Shown here piece after piece: positions 35,722-46,556 of a stretch of DNA of 47,025 bases. A program made the position numbers and the translations under genes. The DNA lies in the NCBI GenBank assembly GCA_019310195.1, contig JAFDET010000001.1:1-47025 (forward strand), read 5' to 3'. Below the pieces are notes generated by a model. The model searched no databases. It saw only the letters and a list, made by a program, of their open reading frames with translations, and was not told where the DNA came from. The stretch comes from Deltaproteobacteria bacterium (lineage in GTDB: Bacteria > Myxococcota_A > UBA9160 > JAFDET01). Positions within the stretch are counted from its first letter, which is position 1. Each line of letters opens with the position of its first letter.

Positions 35722-36449
35722 ATGAGCTTCGAGCTGATTCCCGCCATCGATCTCCTGGGCGGGCGCGTCGTGCGCCTGTCCCGAGGTGACTACGCCGCCG
35801 CTACCGTCTACGACCCGGACCCGGGCGCGGTGGCCCGGCGCTTCGCCGAGGCCGGTGCGCCGCGCATTCACGTGGTCGATCTGGACGCGGCGCGCAGCGG
35901 CGAGCGCGGGAACGAGGCATCGATCCGAGCGGTCGTTGCCGCCGCGGGCGCGGCGCCGGTGCAGCTGGGCGGAGGCATCCGCGACCTGGACGGCGTGAAG
36001 TCCGCCGTCGCGCTGGGCGTCGATCGGGTGGTGATCGGAACCGCGGCCCTGCGAGATCCCGAGCTGGTTCGCGAGGCGGCGAGGCTGAATCCCGGACGGA
36101 TCGTGGTGGGGATCGACGCACGAGAGGGGCACGTGGCCGTCGAGGGCTGGCTCGAGACCAGTGAGACCACCGCGTTGGACATGGCCCGGCGCTTCGAGGA
36201 CGCGGGCGTGGCGGCCATCGTGCACACGGACATCGCCCGGGACGGCATGCTCACGGGACCCAACCTGGAAGCGACCGCGCAGCTGGCCGAGCTGGTCTCG
36301 ATCCCGGTGATCGTCTCGGGCGGGGTCGCGTCATTGGACGACGTGAAGCGCGCCGCCGCGCTGGCGTCCCGCGGCGTGGCCGGGGTCATCGCCGGGCGCG
36401 CCCTCTACACCGGCGACCTGGATCTGGACCGCGCGCTGGAGGCCGCGTC

Positions 36450-36459
<10 letters not shown>
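35722..36459 (+). CDS. hisA: Phosphoribosylformimino-AICAR phosphate isomerase
   Basis: 245 residues, a TIM barrel with twin half-barrel phosphate sites. FELIPAIDLLGGRVVRL carries the catalytic Asp. VQLGGGIRD and TDIARDGMLTGPN complete the active site. It acts just before HisF in histidine synthesis. It overlaps hisF by 10 nt (36450-36459). Confidence 0.96.
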
Positions 36460-37313
<854 letters not shown>

Positions 37314-37319
37314 GCCCGC

Positions 37320-37988
37320 TCAGGCGTCGCGCAGCAGCTGGGCGAAGCCGTCCGCGAGCGCGGCCGGCGCCGCCTCGACGCGCGGGGCGTCGTGGAGCGC
37401 CCGCCACCAGTCCGGGCGCTCCCCGCCGTCTTCGGCCAGGAGCAGGCGGGGCACCCGTTCCGCAAAGGCGACGGCGTAATCGGTCGGTCGCAGGTCGCGC
37501 GCGCAGGAGCGCAGCATGGGGTCGGCGCCACTGCCGTCGGCACCGGCGGCGGCGAGCTGCTCGGCCACGTTCTCGTACACGGTCTCCAGGGGCATCTCCC
37601 AGTCGGGCTCGCTGCCGCCGCCATCCAGCCCTTCCCCGGGCAACAGGTAGGCGGCGGGCACGCGATCGGGCCTCGCGCCGGCTACCAGCAGGCCCACGTA
37701 CGCACCCAGACCGAAGCCCGCCACGTAGGCGCGCCCGGCCTCGACCAGGGCCGCGTCGGCGCCGCAGGCCAGGGTCTCCGGTGCGTAGGTGCCGCCGCGC
37801 GCGCGGTCGCTGGCGCCGTGACCGGCGAAGTCCAGGGCCAGCACGCGACCGCCGGGCCAGGCTGCGGCGGCTTCGGTCAGGTCGGTGCCCCGGCCCCACA
37901 GCTCGTGCAGCAGCAGCAACGTCGGCCCGGGGCCCGTGCGAAGCTCGTGGAGTGCCACCTGGATGCGACCGCTCTTCAGCCGGGTCAC
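37320..37988 (-). CDS. Alpha/beta-hydrolase fold protein lacking the nucleophile
   Basis: 222 residues from GTG 37988, overlapping the next gene upstream as GTGA. The fold is evident: LLLLHELWGRGTD (oxyanion region), VLALDFAGHGASDR, then AGFGLGAYVG at the nucleophile elbow. The usual GxSxG reads G91-F-G93-L-G95, so the catalytic Ser is Gly. A late catalytic His is not obvious. It is probably a non-enzymatic paralogue, or it uses another mechanism. It is paired with an intact hydrolase. Confidence 0.82.
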   Translation of the reverse strand: MTRLKSGRIQVALHELRTGPGPTLLLLHELWGRGTDLTEAAAAWPGGRVLALDFAGHGASDRARGGTYAPETLACGADAALVEAGRAYVAGFGLGAYVGLLVAGARPDRVPAAYLLPGEGLDGGGSEPDWEMPLETVYENVAEQLAAAGADGSGADPMLRSCARDLRPTDYAVAFAERVPRLLLAEDGGERPDWWRALHDAPRVEAAPAALADGFAQLLRDA

Positions 37989-38896
37989 GCCTCGTCCTCC
38001 AGCCAGTCCAGGATCAGGCGCGCGGTCTCCTCCGGCTTCTCGATGTGCATGAAGTGGCCGGCGTCCTCGACCACGGCGCGGTCCAGGCGGGGCACGTGGG
38101 CCAGCCGCTTGCTCAGCATCGGCTCGGGCAGCGGTCCCCAGGTGTCGGGCACGCCGCCCACCACGGCCAGCATGGGCAGGCGCAGCCGAGTCCAGTTGGG
38201 AGCGATCCACTCCGGGCGGAAGGGGCCCATGCCGCGGCCCGCGAAGGGATCGAACTTCCACACGTAGCCGTCCTCGGTGCGCCGCGATCCGGCCGAAGCG
38301 AAGTAGCGCAGCCAGTCCAGCGACAGGCGCGGGTTCTGGGCCTGGCGTCGCTCCGCCAGCACGCCGACGTCGGGCGCCGGGCGGAAGCCGGAGCGCGCGG
38401 CGGAGCGCTGCCGCCAGTCCAGGTACAAGGCCAGGTTCTCGGGAGGCGTGCGCGTTTCGTGTGTGCGGCCCGGGATCGCGAAGCCTTCTTCCGGCGGGCC
38501 GAAGCCGTCCAGGTTGACCAGCTTACGCACGCTGCCGGGGTCCAGAATTGCGGCATCGGTGGCGAGGCCGCCGCCGCGGCTGTGGCCCACCAGATGGGCG
38601 GGACGCCCCAGGTCGCGCAGGACGTGGATGACGTCCAGGATGTCGGTCGGCCAGCTGTACTCGTCGGCCCAGTCCGAGTCGCCGTGGCCGCGCGAATCGA
38701 TGGCCAGTACCCGGTAGCGTTCGGCCAGGCGCGGGGCGAGCAGGTCGAAGCCGCGCGCGTGGTCGTAGAAGCCGTGGGCGAGGACCACGGGCTCCGCTTC
38801 GGGATCGCCCCACTCGCACACGTGGATGCGCAGCCCAAACGAGCGCACGAACCGGCTCCGCGCGGGAGCCACGGCACCGGGATAGGAGATCTCCAT
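37985..38896 (-). CDS. Alpha/beta hydrolase, intact catalytic motif
   Basis: 303 residues from ATG 38896. The HGFYDHARGFD oxyanion loop, VLAIDSRGHGDSD and the nucleophile elbow GHSRGG (S106) are present. The catalytic His is in EDAGHFMHIEKPEE near the C-terminus. The family includes esterases, epoxide hydrolases and haloalkane dehalogenases; the substrate cannot be told. An in-frame extension to 39007 lacks fold-like sequence, so ATG 38896 is preferred. Confidence 0.9.
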   Translation of the reverse strand: MEISYPGAVAPARSRFVRSFGLRIHVCEWGDPEAEPVVLAHGFYDHARGFDLLAPRLAERYRVLAIDSRGHGDSDWADEYSWPTDILDVIHVLRDLGRPAHLVGHSRGGGLATDAAILDPGSVRKLVNLDGFGPPEEGFAIPGRTHETRTPPENLALYLDWRQRSAARSGFRPAPDVGVLAERRQAQNPRLSLDWLRYFASAGSRRTEDGYVWKFDPFAGRGMGPFRPEWIAPNWTRLRLPMLAVVGGVPDTWGPLPEPMLSKRLAHVPRLDRAVVEDAGHFMHIEKPEETARLILDWLEDEA

Positions 38897-38999
38897 GGCG
38901 GACGGAGGATACAGGCCCCGCCCGATCTGCAGCCTGGGCGCGGCTCTGCTGCTTTCCGATGCAGCCCGGCGCTGCAAGTGCCCGAAAACACAGGCTCGC

Positions 39000-39028
39000 T
39001 TGCCCACCCGGGGGGGGTGCGCTAAAGT
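39000..39028 (+). promoter_or_regulatory. Candidate promoter of rpsU-dnaG-rpoD
   Basis: TTGCCC (39000-39005) and TAAAGT (39023-39028) each match four of six consensus bases and are 17 nt apart. A transcript from here would have a leader of about 140 nt before rpsU. Confidence 0.45.
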
Positions 39029-39069
39029 CGATCGCCCTTCGCGGAAGCCCTAACATACCGGAACTTCAG

Positions 39070-39119
39070 GGGTTTCGGGTTCGCGACCCACGCCGACCCG
39101 AGCCCGTGAGCCTAAACCC
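39070..39119 (+). promoter_or_regulatory. Structured leader upstream of rpsU
   Basis: GGGTTT (39070-39075) can pair with AAACCC (39114-39119). CGGGT (39076-39080) can pair with ACCCG (39096-39100) or with the nearer GACCC (39085-39089). The alternative pairings resemble a regulatory leader, but no known riboswitch class is recognised. Confidence 0.35.
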
Positions 39120-39174
39120 GGTGGGTGGGCGACACTTGGGGCCATTCTGCGTCACTCACCAGGAGAGAGCGCGC

Positions 39175-39372
39175 ATGCCGGTAGTGAAGGTGAAGGACAA
39201 CGAGTCCTTCGAGGCCGCGATGAGGCGGTTCAAGAAGCAGGTCGAGAAGGCCGGCACTCTTTCGGAGCTGCGTCGTCGCGAGTACTACGACAAGCCGAGC
39301 ATTCGCAAGAAGAAGAAGGCTGCGGCGGCCCGCAAGCGCGCGCTCAAGAAGCTGAAACGGATGGTGCGCTAG
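39175..39372 (+). CDS. rpsU: 30S ribosomal protein S21
   Basis: 65 residues from ATG 39175, with AGGAGAG about 7 nt upstream. MPVVKVKDNESFEAAMRRFKKQVEKAG is the S21 N-terminus (shown in part: VKVKDNESFEAAMRRFK). The C-terminus is Lys/Arg-rich. It heads the rpsU-dnaG-rpoD order known from many proteobacteria. A frame open further upstream is not S21-like. Confidence 0.95.
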   Translation: MPVVKVKDNESFEAAMRRFKKQVEKAGTLSELRRREYYDKPSIRKKKKAAAARKRALKKLKRMVR

Positions 39373-39403
39373 GAGCGCAAGTGGCCACTCGGGGGCGCTG
39401 AGA

Positions 39404-41167
39404 ATGGGCCGAATTCCCGACGAGACGATCCAGGCGATTCGCGATCGCGTCGATCTCGTCGAGCTGATCGGCCGCTACGTCGCCCTCAAGTCCGCAGGCC
39501 GCAATCACAAGGGTCTGTGTCCGTTCCACGAAGAGAAGACCCCCTCCTTCAACGTCAACGCCGAGCGCCAGATCTTCCACTGCTTCGGCTGTGACGCCGG
39601 CGGCAACGCCTTCACCTTCCTGATGCGTCACGAGAACCTCACCTTTCCGGAGGCCGTGCGCGAGCTGGGCCGCCAGGTGGGCGTCGAGGTGCAGGAATCC
39701 GACTCGCGAGAGACGGGCTTGTACGAGCAGCTCCGCGAGCTCAACGACGTGGCCCACTCCTTCTTCCGGGCCGAGCTGGCGTCGCCCCGCGGCGAGGTGG
39801 CGCGTAGCTACCTGGCGCAGCGCGGACTCGACGCCGATGTGGTCGAGAGCTTCGAGATCGGTTTCGCCCCGGACCGCTGGGACGCGGTGGTGGCGCACCT
39901 GAGCCAGCGTCGCGTTCCCGCGTCACTGGGCGAGAAGGCCGGACTTCTCGTCGAGCGCAAGAGCGGAGGGCACTACGATCGGCTGCGGGGCCGGGTGGTG
40001 TTCCCGATTCGCGACGCGCGCGGGCGCATCCTGGGCTTCGGTGGCCGCGCCATGGGGTCGGACCAGGAGCCCAAGTACCTGAACGGCCCCGAGACGGCCA
40101 TCTACCGCAAGCGCGAGGTCTTCTACGGCCTGCCCATGGCGCTGGAGCCCATGCGCCGCGCGGAGCGGGCCGTGGTGGTGGAGGGATACTTCGACGTGGT
40201 GGCGTTGCACCGCGCCGGAGTCGGCGAGGCCGTGGCCACCTGCGGCACGGCGCTGACGGAGGACCACGCGCGCGAGCTGCACCGTCGCACGCGTCAGGTG
40301 GTGCTGCTCTTCGACGGCGATGACGCCGGACGTCGAGCCGCGCGCTCCGCGCTCGAAATCCTGTTGCCCGCCGGGTTGCGCGTGCGTCACGTTGCGCTCC
40401 CGACCGGCGACGACCCGGACACCCTGTTGGCCCGTGAGGGTGGCGAAGCCCTGAAGCGCCTGGTGGACCAGGCCCCGCCCGCGTTGGAGGCGCAGATCGC
40501 CGAGGCTTGCTCCCGTGGGCTCACGACTCCCTGGGAGCGCGCCGACGCCGTACACGCGGTGGCGCCCCTGGTGGCCTTGGTGGTGGACCCGGTCGAGCGC
40601 GGCGAGTTCGCGCGGCTGCTGGCCATGCGCACCGGAGTGCGCGAAGAGGACGTGGACGCCGCCATTCGCGGCGCGCGCCGCGGCGGAGTGTACGACGATG
40701 AGGTGGCGGCACCGGCGCCGCGCCGGCGTGGACCCGAGGACCGTTGGTTCGGGAACTTGGCGGCTGCGGTCCTGGACCATCCCGGTCTGGCCGACCGCGT
40801 GCCCCTGGACGAGCTGGCGGTGCTCTTCCCCGACTCGGCGGCACTGGGTCCCGCCGTCGAGCTCATCGCCCGCGTGGCCGCCGGGGATGATCCGGCCGTC
40901 GAGCTGGAGGGCGAGGCCCGCGCGCTCTACACCCAGCTGGCCACCTCGGAGCGCGAGCCCCTCGACGACGTGGCGACGGCGCGCTCCATCGACGAAACCA
41001 TCGAGAATCTGCGCCGGCGCTCCCACCGGCGCGAACGCAAGGCCTCCACTCTCGCCCTGGCCCGGGGCGAGGCGGTGGACTCCGACGAGCTGCTCCGCCT
41101 GAAGGAGGAGCAGCTGCGTCGGCGTCGCGAGCTCTGGACCCAACCCCCCGATCCCGTACGGCATTGA
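39404..41167 (+). CDS. dnaG: DNA primase
   Basis: 587 residues. The N-terminal CHC2 zinc domain has CPFH (39-42) and CFGC (60-63). The catalytic Toprim domain has VVEGYFDVVAL and LLFDGDDAGRRAA. The C-terminal helicase-binding region (~440-587) is helical and less conserved. It makes RNA primers at the fork. It lies 31 nt after rpsU and 19 nt before rpoD. Confidence 0.97.
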   Translation: MGRIPDETIQAIRDRVDLVELIGRYVALKSAGRNHKGLCPFHEEKTPSFNVNAERQIFHCFGCDAGGNAFTFLMRHENLTFPEAVRELGRQVGVEVQESDSRETGLYEQLRELNDVAHSFFRAELASPRGEVARSYLAQRGLDADVVESFEIGFAPDRWDAVVAHLSQRRVPASLGEKAGLLVERKSGGHYDRLRGRVVFPIRDARGRILGFGGRAMGSDQEPKYLNGPETAIYRKREVFYGLPMALEPMRRAERAVVVEGYFDVVALHRAGVGEAVATCGTALTEDHARELHRRTRQVVLLFDGDDAGRRAARSALEILLPAGLRVRHVALPTGDDPDTLLAREGGEALKRLVDQAPPALEAQIAEACSRGLTTPWERADAVHAVAPLVALVVDPVERGEFARLLAMRTGVREEDVDAAIRGARRGGVYDDEVAAPAPRRRGPEDRWFGNLAAAVLDHPGLADRVPLDELAVLFPDSAALGPAVELIARVAAGDDPAVELEGEARALYTQLATSEREPLDDVATARSIDETIENLRRRSHRRERKASTLALARGEAVDSDELLRLKEEQLRRRRELWTQPPDPVRH

Positions 41168-41186
41168 CCCAAGGAGCCCCCCTCCG

Positions 41187-42981
<1,795 letters not shown>

Positions 42982-42986
<5 letters not shown>

Positions 42987-43010
42987 GAAAAGGGACCGTC
43001 CCCTTTCTTA
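42982..43010. repeat. Palindromic repeat at the end of rpoD, copy B (probable terminator)
   Basis: AAGAAAAGGGAC (left) and GTCCCCTTTCTT (right) are inverted around a C-G centre with one mismatch. The left arm begins inside the rpoD stop codon. The right arm is T-rich, so it could end transcripts. It shares 23 bases (6+17) with copy A after rho. Confidence 0.78.
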
Positions 43011-43020
43011 ATCCCTCCCA

Positions 43021-43470
43021 ATGGAGCGCTACTTCGCATACGGGTCCAACTTGGAGCCCCGGCGGTTCCGCGAGCGGGTTGGGGGGTTCCAGGTTCATGG
43101 CGTTGCGTGCCTCCACGGTCAATGCCTGGCCTTCAACAAGCGCGGGCGCGACGGGTCCGGCAAGGCCAACCTGATGCCCGACCCGCTGGGGTTGGTCTGG
43201 GGCGTGGTTTACGAGCTGACGCCGGTGGCGTGGCCCACTCTGGATCGGTTCGAAGGCGGCTACACGCGGCTGCGGGTCCAGGTCGAGCGGGGCCCGGGCG
43301 AAGGTCTCGAAGCCTGGACCTATGCGTCCAGCCGGCTCTCCCGGAAGCCGCCCTTTGCGTGGTACCGGGAGCACGTCGTCCAAGGGGCGCGGTATCACGG
43401 CCTGCCGGACGACTGGGTGGCGTGGCTCGAGGGCGTCATCGTTCAGCCGGATTCAAGCCGCGAGATCTGA
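43021..43470 (+). CDS. Gamma-glutamylcyclotransferase-like protein
   Basis: 149 residues. FAYGSNLEPRRF near the N-terminus is the YGSN substrate loop of the GGCT/AIG2 fold. LTPVAWPTLDRFEGGYTR contains the usual DxxEG-type segment. Members cleave gamma-glutamyl groups, including from glutathione, or are of unknown substrate. The repeat at the end of rpoD separates it from that operon. The next gene begins 3 nt after its stop. Confidence 0.85.
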   Translation: MERYFAYGSNLEPRRFRERVGGFQVHGVACLHGQCLAFNKRGRDGSGKANLMPDPLGLVWGVVYELTPVAWPTLDRFEGGYTRLRVQVERGPGEGLEAWTYASSRLSRKPPFAWYREHVVQGARYHGLPDDWVAWLEGVIVQPDSSREI

Positions 43471-43473
43471 CCC

Positions 43474-43956
43474 GTGCGCGTCGGCGTCGTCAGCGATACC
43501 CACGACAACCTGCGCAACGTGGTACGGATCGTCGCGCTGCTGAACGGCGTGGGCGTGGATCGAGTCGTGCACACGGGCGACGTCACCCAGGTCAAGACAC
43601 TCGAGGTGTTGTCCGGTCTCGCCGCGCCCCCGCACGGCGTGTGGGGCAACAACGATCTTCCCCGGACCGTTCTCGAGGCGGCCAGCGCAGAGCTGGGCTT
43701 CGACTTCGCCGACTCGGGCCGCGAGTTCCGCTGGAGCCGGCGCCGGATCCTGGTGGTGCACGATCCGCTCGAGATCCACGAGCACCTGAACGGCCACCAC
43801 GTGGTGCTGCACGGGCACGACCACCGCTGCCGGGTCGAGCGGCGCGCGGGCTCGCTGATCGTGAACCCCGGCGAGTGTGCAGGGCACCTGGAAGGCCACA
43901 ACGCCGTGGGCGTGGTCGACCTGGAGAACCTCGAAGCCGAGGTCCTGCACTTCTAG
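43474..43956 (+). CDS. YfcE/MJ0936-family metallophosphoesterase
   Basis: 160 residues from GTG 43474. All metal-binding motifs are seen: VVSDTHDN (D8, H10), HTGDVTQ, GNND and LHGHDH. Family members hydrolyse phosphodiesters in vitro; the natural substrate is unknown. Follows the GGCT-like gene by 3 nt and is probably co-transcribed with it. Confidence 0.9.
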   Translation: MRVGVVSDTHDNLRNVVRIVALLNGVGVDRVVHTGDVTQVKTLEVLSGLAAPPHGVWGNNDLPRTVLEAASAELGFDFADSGREFRWSRRRILVVHDPLEIHEHLNGHHVVLHGHDHRCRVERRAGSLIVNPGECAGHLEGHNAVGVVDLENLEAEVLHF

Positions 43957-43978
43957 GAAGGGCTAGCCTCCCCGGACC

Positions 43979-44833
43979 ATGGCCGACACGCCCGTCGTCC
44001 TGGGCCTGGTGCTGCTGGCCGCGCTGCTCCATGCCGTCTGGAACGCCCTCATCAAGGCGAGCGACGATCCCTGGCTCACCACCTTGGTCGTCTTTGTGTC
44101 GGGCTCGGTAGCGTGCGCGTTGGGCCTTCCCTTCGTGGACGTGCCTGCGCGGGAGAGCTGGGGTTATCTCGCCGCGGGCGCCCTGCTCCACAACGTCTAC
44201 GTGACGTTCCTGGTGCTTTCGTATCGCTTCGGCGATCTGTCGCACGTCTATCCGATTGCACGCGGCACGGGCCCGCTCCTGGTGGCCGCTCTGTCGGCGC
44301 GCGTCGTCGGCGAGCCTCTGTCGCAGATGGAGGTGGCGGGCACCGCGCTGATCAGCATCGGGGTCCTGTCGTTGGCCGTGGATCGAAGTCTCGGGACGGT
44401 GTCGGGTCGGCGCGCGGCGTTCTTCGCCCTGGGGACCGGCGTCTGGATCGCCGGCTATACCCTGGTGGACGCCATGGGCATACGCCGAGCCGGGGATCCG
44501 GGGCCACTGTCCTACGTGCTCTGGCTGCAGGCCCTGGAGGCGGTGCCCTTCGTCGTGGTGACGGTGATCCTGCGCCGGCGGGACCTGCCCGCCTTCGTGC
44601 GCCGCCCCGCCGCGCGCCGCGGCGTTGCCGGCGGGCTGATGGCCACCCTCGGTTACTCGATGGTGCTCTGGGCGTACAGTCTCGGAGCCATCGCTCCCAT
44701 CGCAGCGCTGCGCGAGACCGGAACGATCCTGGCCGCGTTGATCGGTACGCTGGTCCTGGGCGAGCCCTTCGGCCGCCGCCGGGTCTTCGCGGCGGGCGTC
44801 GTGGCACTGGGCGTCGTGGTCCTGAACCTGTGA
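43979..44833 (+). CDS. EamA/DMT-family transporter
   Basis: 284 residues with about ten hydrophobic segments in two similar halves, the EamA layout. The first half has LLHAVWNALIKASDDPW and SHVYPIARGTGPLLVA. The second has SLGAIAPIAALRETGTILAA and LGEPFGRRRVFAAGVVALGV. It should sit in the inner membrane and export or import a small metabolite, which cannot be identified. It lies 22 nt after the phosphodiesterase. Confidence 0.9.
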   Translation: MADTPVVLGLVLLAALLHAVWNALIKASDDPWLTTLVVFVSGSVACALGLPFVDVPARESWGYLAAGALLHNVYVTFLVLSYRFGDLSHVYPIARGTGPLLVAALSARVVGEPLSQMEVAGTALISIGVLSLAVDRSLGTVSGRRAAFFALGTGVWIAGYTLVDAMGIRRAGDPGPLSYVLWLQALEAVPFVVVTVILRRRDLPAFVRRPAARRGVAGGLMATLGYSMVLWAYSLGAIAPIAALRETGTILAALIGTLVLGEPFGRRRVFAAGVVALGVVVLNL

Positions 44834-44844
44834 GGGAATGACCC

Positions 44845-45651
44845 GTGGAGAGTGACTTGGAGCGGTTGATCGAGATCATGGCCAAGCTTCGTGATCCGGA
44901 GTCCGGCTGTCCGTGGGACGTGGAGCAGGACTTCCGAAGCATCGCGCCCTACACCATCGAAGAGGCGTACGAGGTGGCGGAGGCCATCGACGGCGGCGAC
45001 TTCGATGCGTTGCGCGACGAGCTGGGCGACCTGCTGCTTCAGGTGGTCTTCCACGCGCAGATGGCCCGGGAGGAGCGGCGCTTCGGCATCGACGACGTGA
45101 TCGCGTCGATCTGCGACAAGCTGGTGCGACGTCATCCTCACGTGTTCGGAGATGCGCTGGTGGAGGACGCCGACGCCCAGACCCGCGCCTGGGAGGACCA
45201 CAAGGCGCGCGAGCGCCGGGCCGCCGGTGGAGCCGAGGGCGCGCTGGCCGGCGTCGCACTCGGGCTGCCCGCCCTGATGCGCGCCGCCAAGCTGCAGCGC
45301 CGGGCGGCGCGCGCGGGCTTCGCGTGGGAGGGCGCGGGGCAGATCTTCGCCAAGCTGCGCGAGGAGGTGGGTGAGGTGCAGGTCGAGCTGGAGCGCGAGG
45401 CGCGCGAGCGCGCCATCGACGAGCTGGGCGACGTCCTGTTCGTGGCTGCGGGGCTGGTCCGCGAGCTGGGCGGTGATCCCGAGGAGGCCCTGCGGGTCAC
45501 CAACGGCCGCTTCGTGCGCCGCTTCGAGGCCATGGAGGCAGAGCTGGCGCCGGCGAAGCGCGGGTTCGATGAGCTGAGCTCCGACGAGCAGTGGGCCCTG
45601 TGGCGCCGCGCCAAGGAGACCGTGTCGCGCGACGAGTCCACAGCCGGCTAG
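44845..45651 (+). CDS. mazG: Nucleoside triphosphate pyrophosphohydrolase MazG
   Basis: 268 residues from GTG 44845. Two MazG helical domains are present. CPWDVEQDFRSIAPYTIEEA and DELGDLLLQVVFHAQM mark the first; LREEVGEVQVELE and DELGDVLFVAAGLV the second. It hydrolyses (d)NTPs to monophosphates and can clear aberrant nucleotides. Length is normal for two-domain MazG. Confidence 0.95.
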   Translation: MESDLERLIEIMAKLRDPESGCPWDVEQDFRSIAPYTIEEAYEVAEAIDGGDFDALRDELGDLLLQVVFHAQMAREERRFGIDDVIASICDKLVRRHPHVFGDALVEDADAQTRAWEDHKARERRAAGGAEGALAGVALGLPALMRAAKLQRRAARAGFAWEGAGQIFAKLREEVGEVQVELEREARERAIDELGDVLFVAAGLVRELGGDPEEALRVTNGRFVRRFEAMEAELAPAKRGFDELSSDEQWALWRRAKETVSRDESTAG

Positions 45652-45681
45652 CATCGCGTCCGCGCTTCGGGAGGAACCGCC

Positions 45682-46152
45682 ATGCAACTTTACTCGCGCC
45701 CCTGGCTCATCGCGCTGCTCGCCGCCGCGGCATCGGTGGCGGCGTGCGGACCGCTCGGCCCGGTCCCTGGCGGAAAGCTGCGCGGAGCGGTTCACCAGGG
45801 CGCCCCGCCCGACTGGTCGTTCGCGCAAGACGAGAAGCAGATCCAGCTGGAGACGCGGCCCGGGGATCCCTACTCGGTGAATGTCTGGTGCGGCGTGATG
45901 GACGGCAAGCTCTACGTGCCCACCTCGCTGATCCTGGGCACCGACGATCCGGCGGAGCGGGGCTGGGTGCGGAACGTGCTGGACGACCCGCGGGTCCGCG
46001 TGCGCATCGAGGGCACGGTCTATCCGCTGCGGGCCCTTCGCGTGGATGACCCGGCCGAGCGCGAGGCGGCCCGAAAGATGCTCCTGGCCAAGTACGGCAC
46101 GGATGCGGACGAGCACGCCACAGCCGCCTGGATCTTCCGCCTCGGTCCGTAA
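45682..46152 (+). CDS. Predicted lipoprotein with nitroreductase/split-barrel-like domain
   Basis: 156 residues. The N-terminus is a lipoprotein signal, LLAAAASVAAC, with lipobox VAAC. The mature part (YVPTSLILGTDDPAERGW, RVRIEGTVYPLRALRV) resembles DUF385/F420- or FMN-binding split-barrel proteins. Those are normally cytoplasmic, so a secreted form is unusual. The gene has its own start 30 nt after mazG. The function is unknown; the family link is tentative. Confidence 0.72.
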   Translation: MQLYSRPWLIALLAAAASVAACGPLGPVPGGKLRGAVHQGAPPDWSFAQDEKQIQLETRPGDPYSVNVWCGVMDGKLYVPTSLILGTDDPAERGWVRNVLDDPRVRVRIEGTVYPLRALRVDDPAEREAARKMLLAKYGTDADEHATAAWIFRLGP

Positions 46153-46200
46153 CCTACTGCTTTAGCTTGCAATTCCAGGTTTTCAGTAAGCGACCTTATT

Positions 46201-46219
46201 GATATTGATTTTCATTTTC
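46201..46219 (+). promoter_or_regulatory. Fur box upstream of bfd
   Basis: GATATTGATTTTCATTTTC matches the classical 19-bp Fur box (GATAATGATAATCATTATC) at 15 of 19 positions. It lies 22 nt before the bfd start in a locally AT-rich patch. Fur repression with iron, or iron-dependent control of the bfd-bfr pair, is expected. Confidence 0.75.
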
Positions 46220-46241
46220 AGGTCTCTATCCTCTTGGAGCG

Positions 46242-46457
46242 ATGATCGTCTGTCACTGCCACAGCATCTCCGACCGCGCCATCCGGCGCGCAGTGCGCGA
46301 GGGCGCGGTCAGCCCCGACGAGGTGACCCGGAGCTGCTCGGCTGGCGGAACCTGCGGCGGCTGCCGCCCCCGCATCGATGCGATCGTCGAGCACGAGCAG
46401 CACGCCCGTGCGCGCAGCGACGCTGCCCAGGCGCCGGCCTTCTCCCGCGCTCGCTGA
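46242..46457 (+). CDS. bfd: Bacterioferritin-associated ferredoxin
   Basis: 71 residues. The BFD-type [2Fe-2S] ligands are CHCHS near the N-terminus (Cys4, Cys6) and CGGC near residue 40 (GGTCGGCRPRI). Bfd reduces the ferric core of bacterioferritin so that iron is released. A Fur box lies just upstream and bfr follows 99 nt downstream, supporting the call. The C-terminal ~15 residues are outside the conserved domain. Confidence 0.93.
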   Translation: MIVCHCHSISDRAIRRAVREGAVSPDEVTRSCSAGGTCGGCRPRIDAIVEHEQHARARSDAAQAPAFSRAR

Positions 46458-46465
46458 CCCCCGCT

Positions 46466-46492
46466 GAAAGCGACATTCAGTTTCAATTTGCT
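46466..46492 (+). promoter_or_regulatory. Second Fur-like inverted repeat upstream of bfr
   Basis: TGAAA (46466-46470) and TTTCA (46482-46486) are inverted. On the minus strand the site reads TTGAAACTGAATGTC, similar to TGAAAATGAAAATC of the first Fur box (10 of 14). As a Fur box it scores only about 10 of 19, so this is tentative. Confidence 0.35.
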
Positions 46493-46556
46493 TGCCGCCC
46501 AGCGCGTGGCGGGATAGGTTCGCCTGGGTCAGCCGAAAGACACTTGGAGGTGTAGG

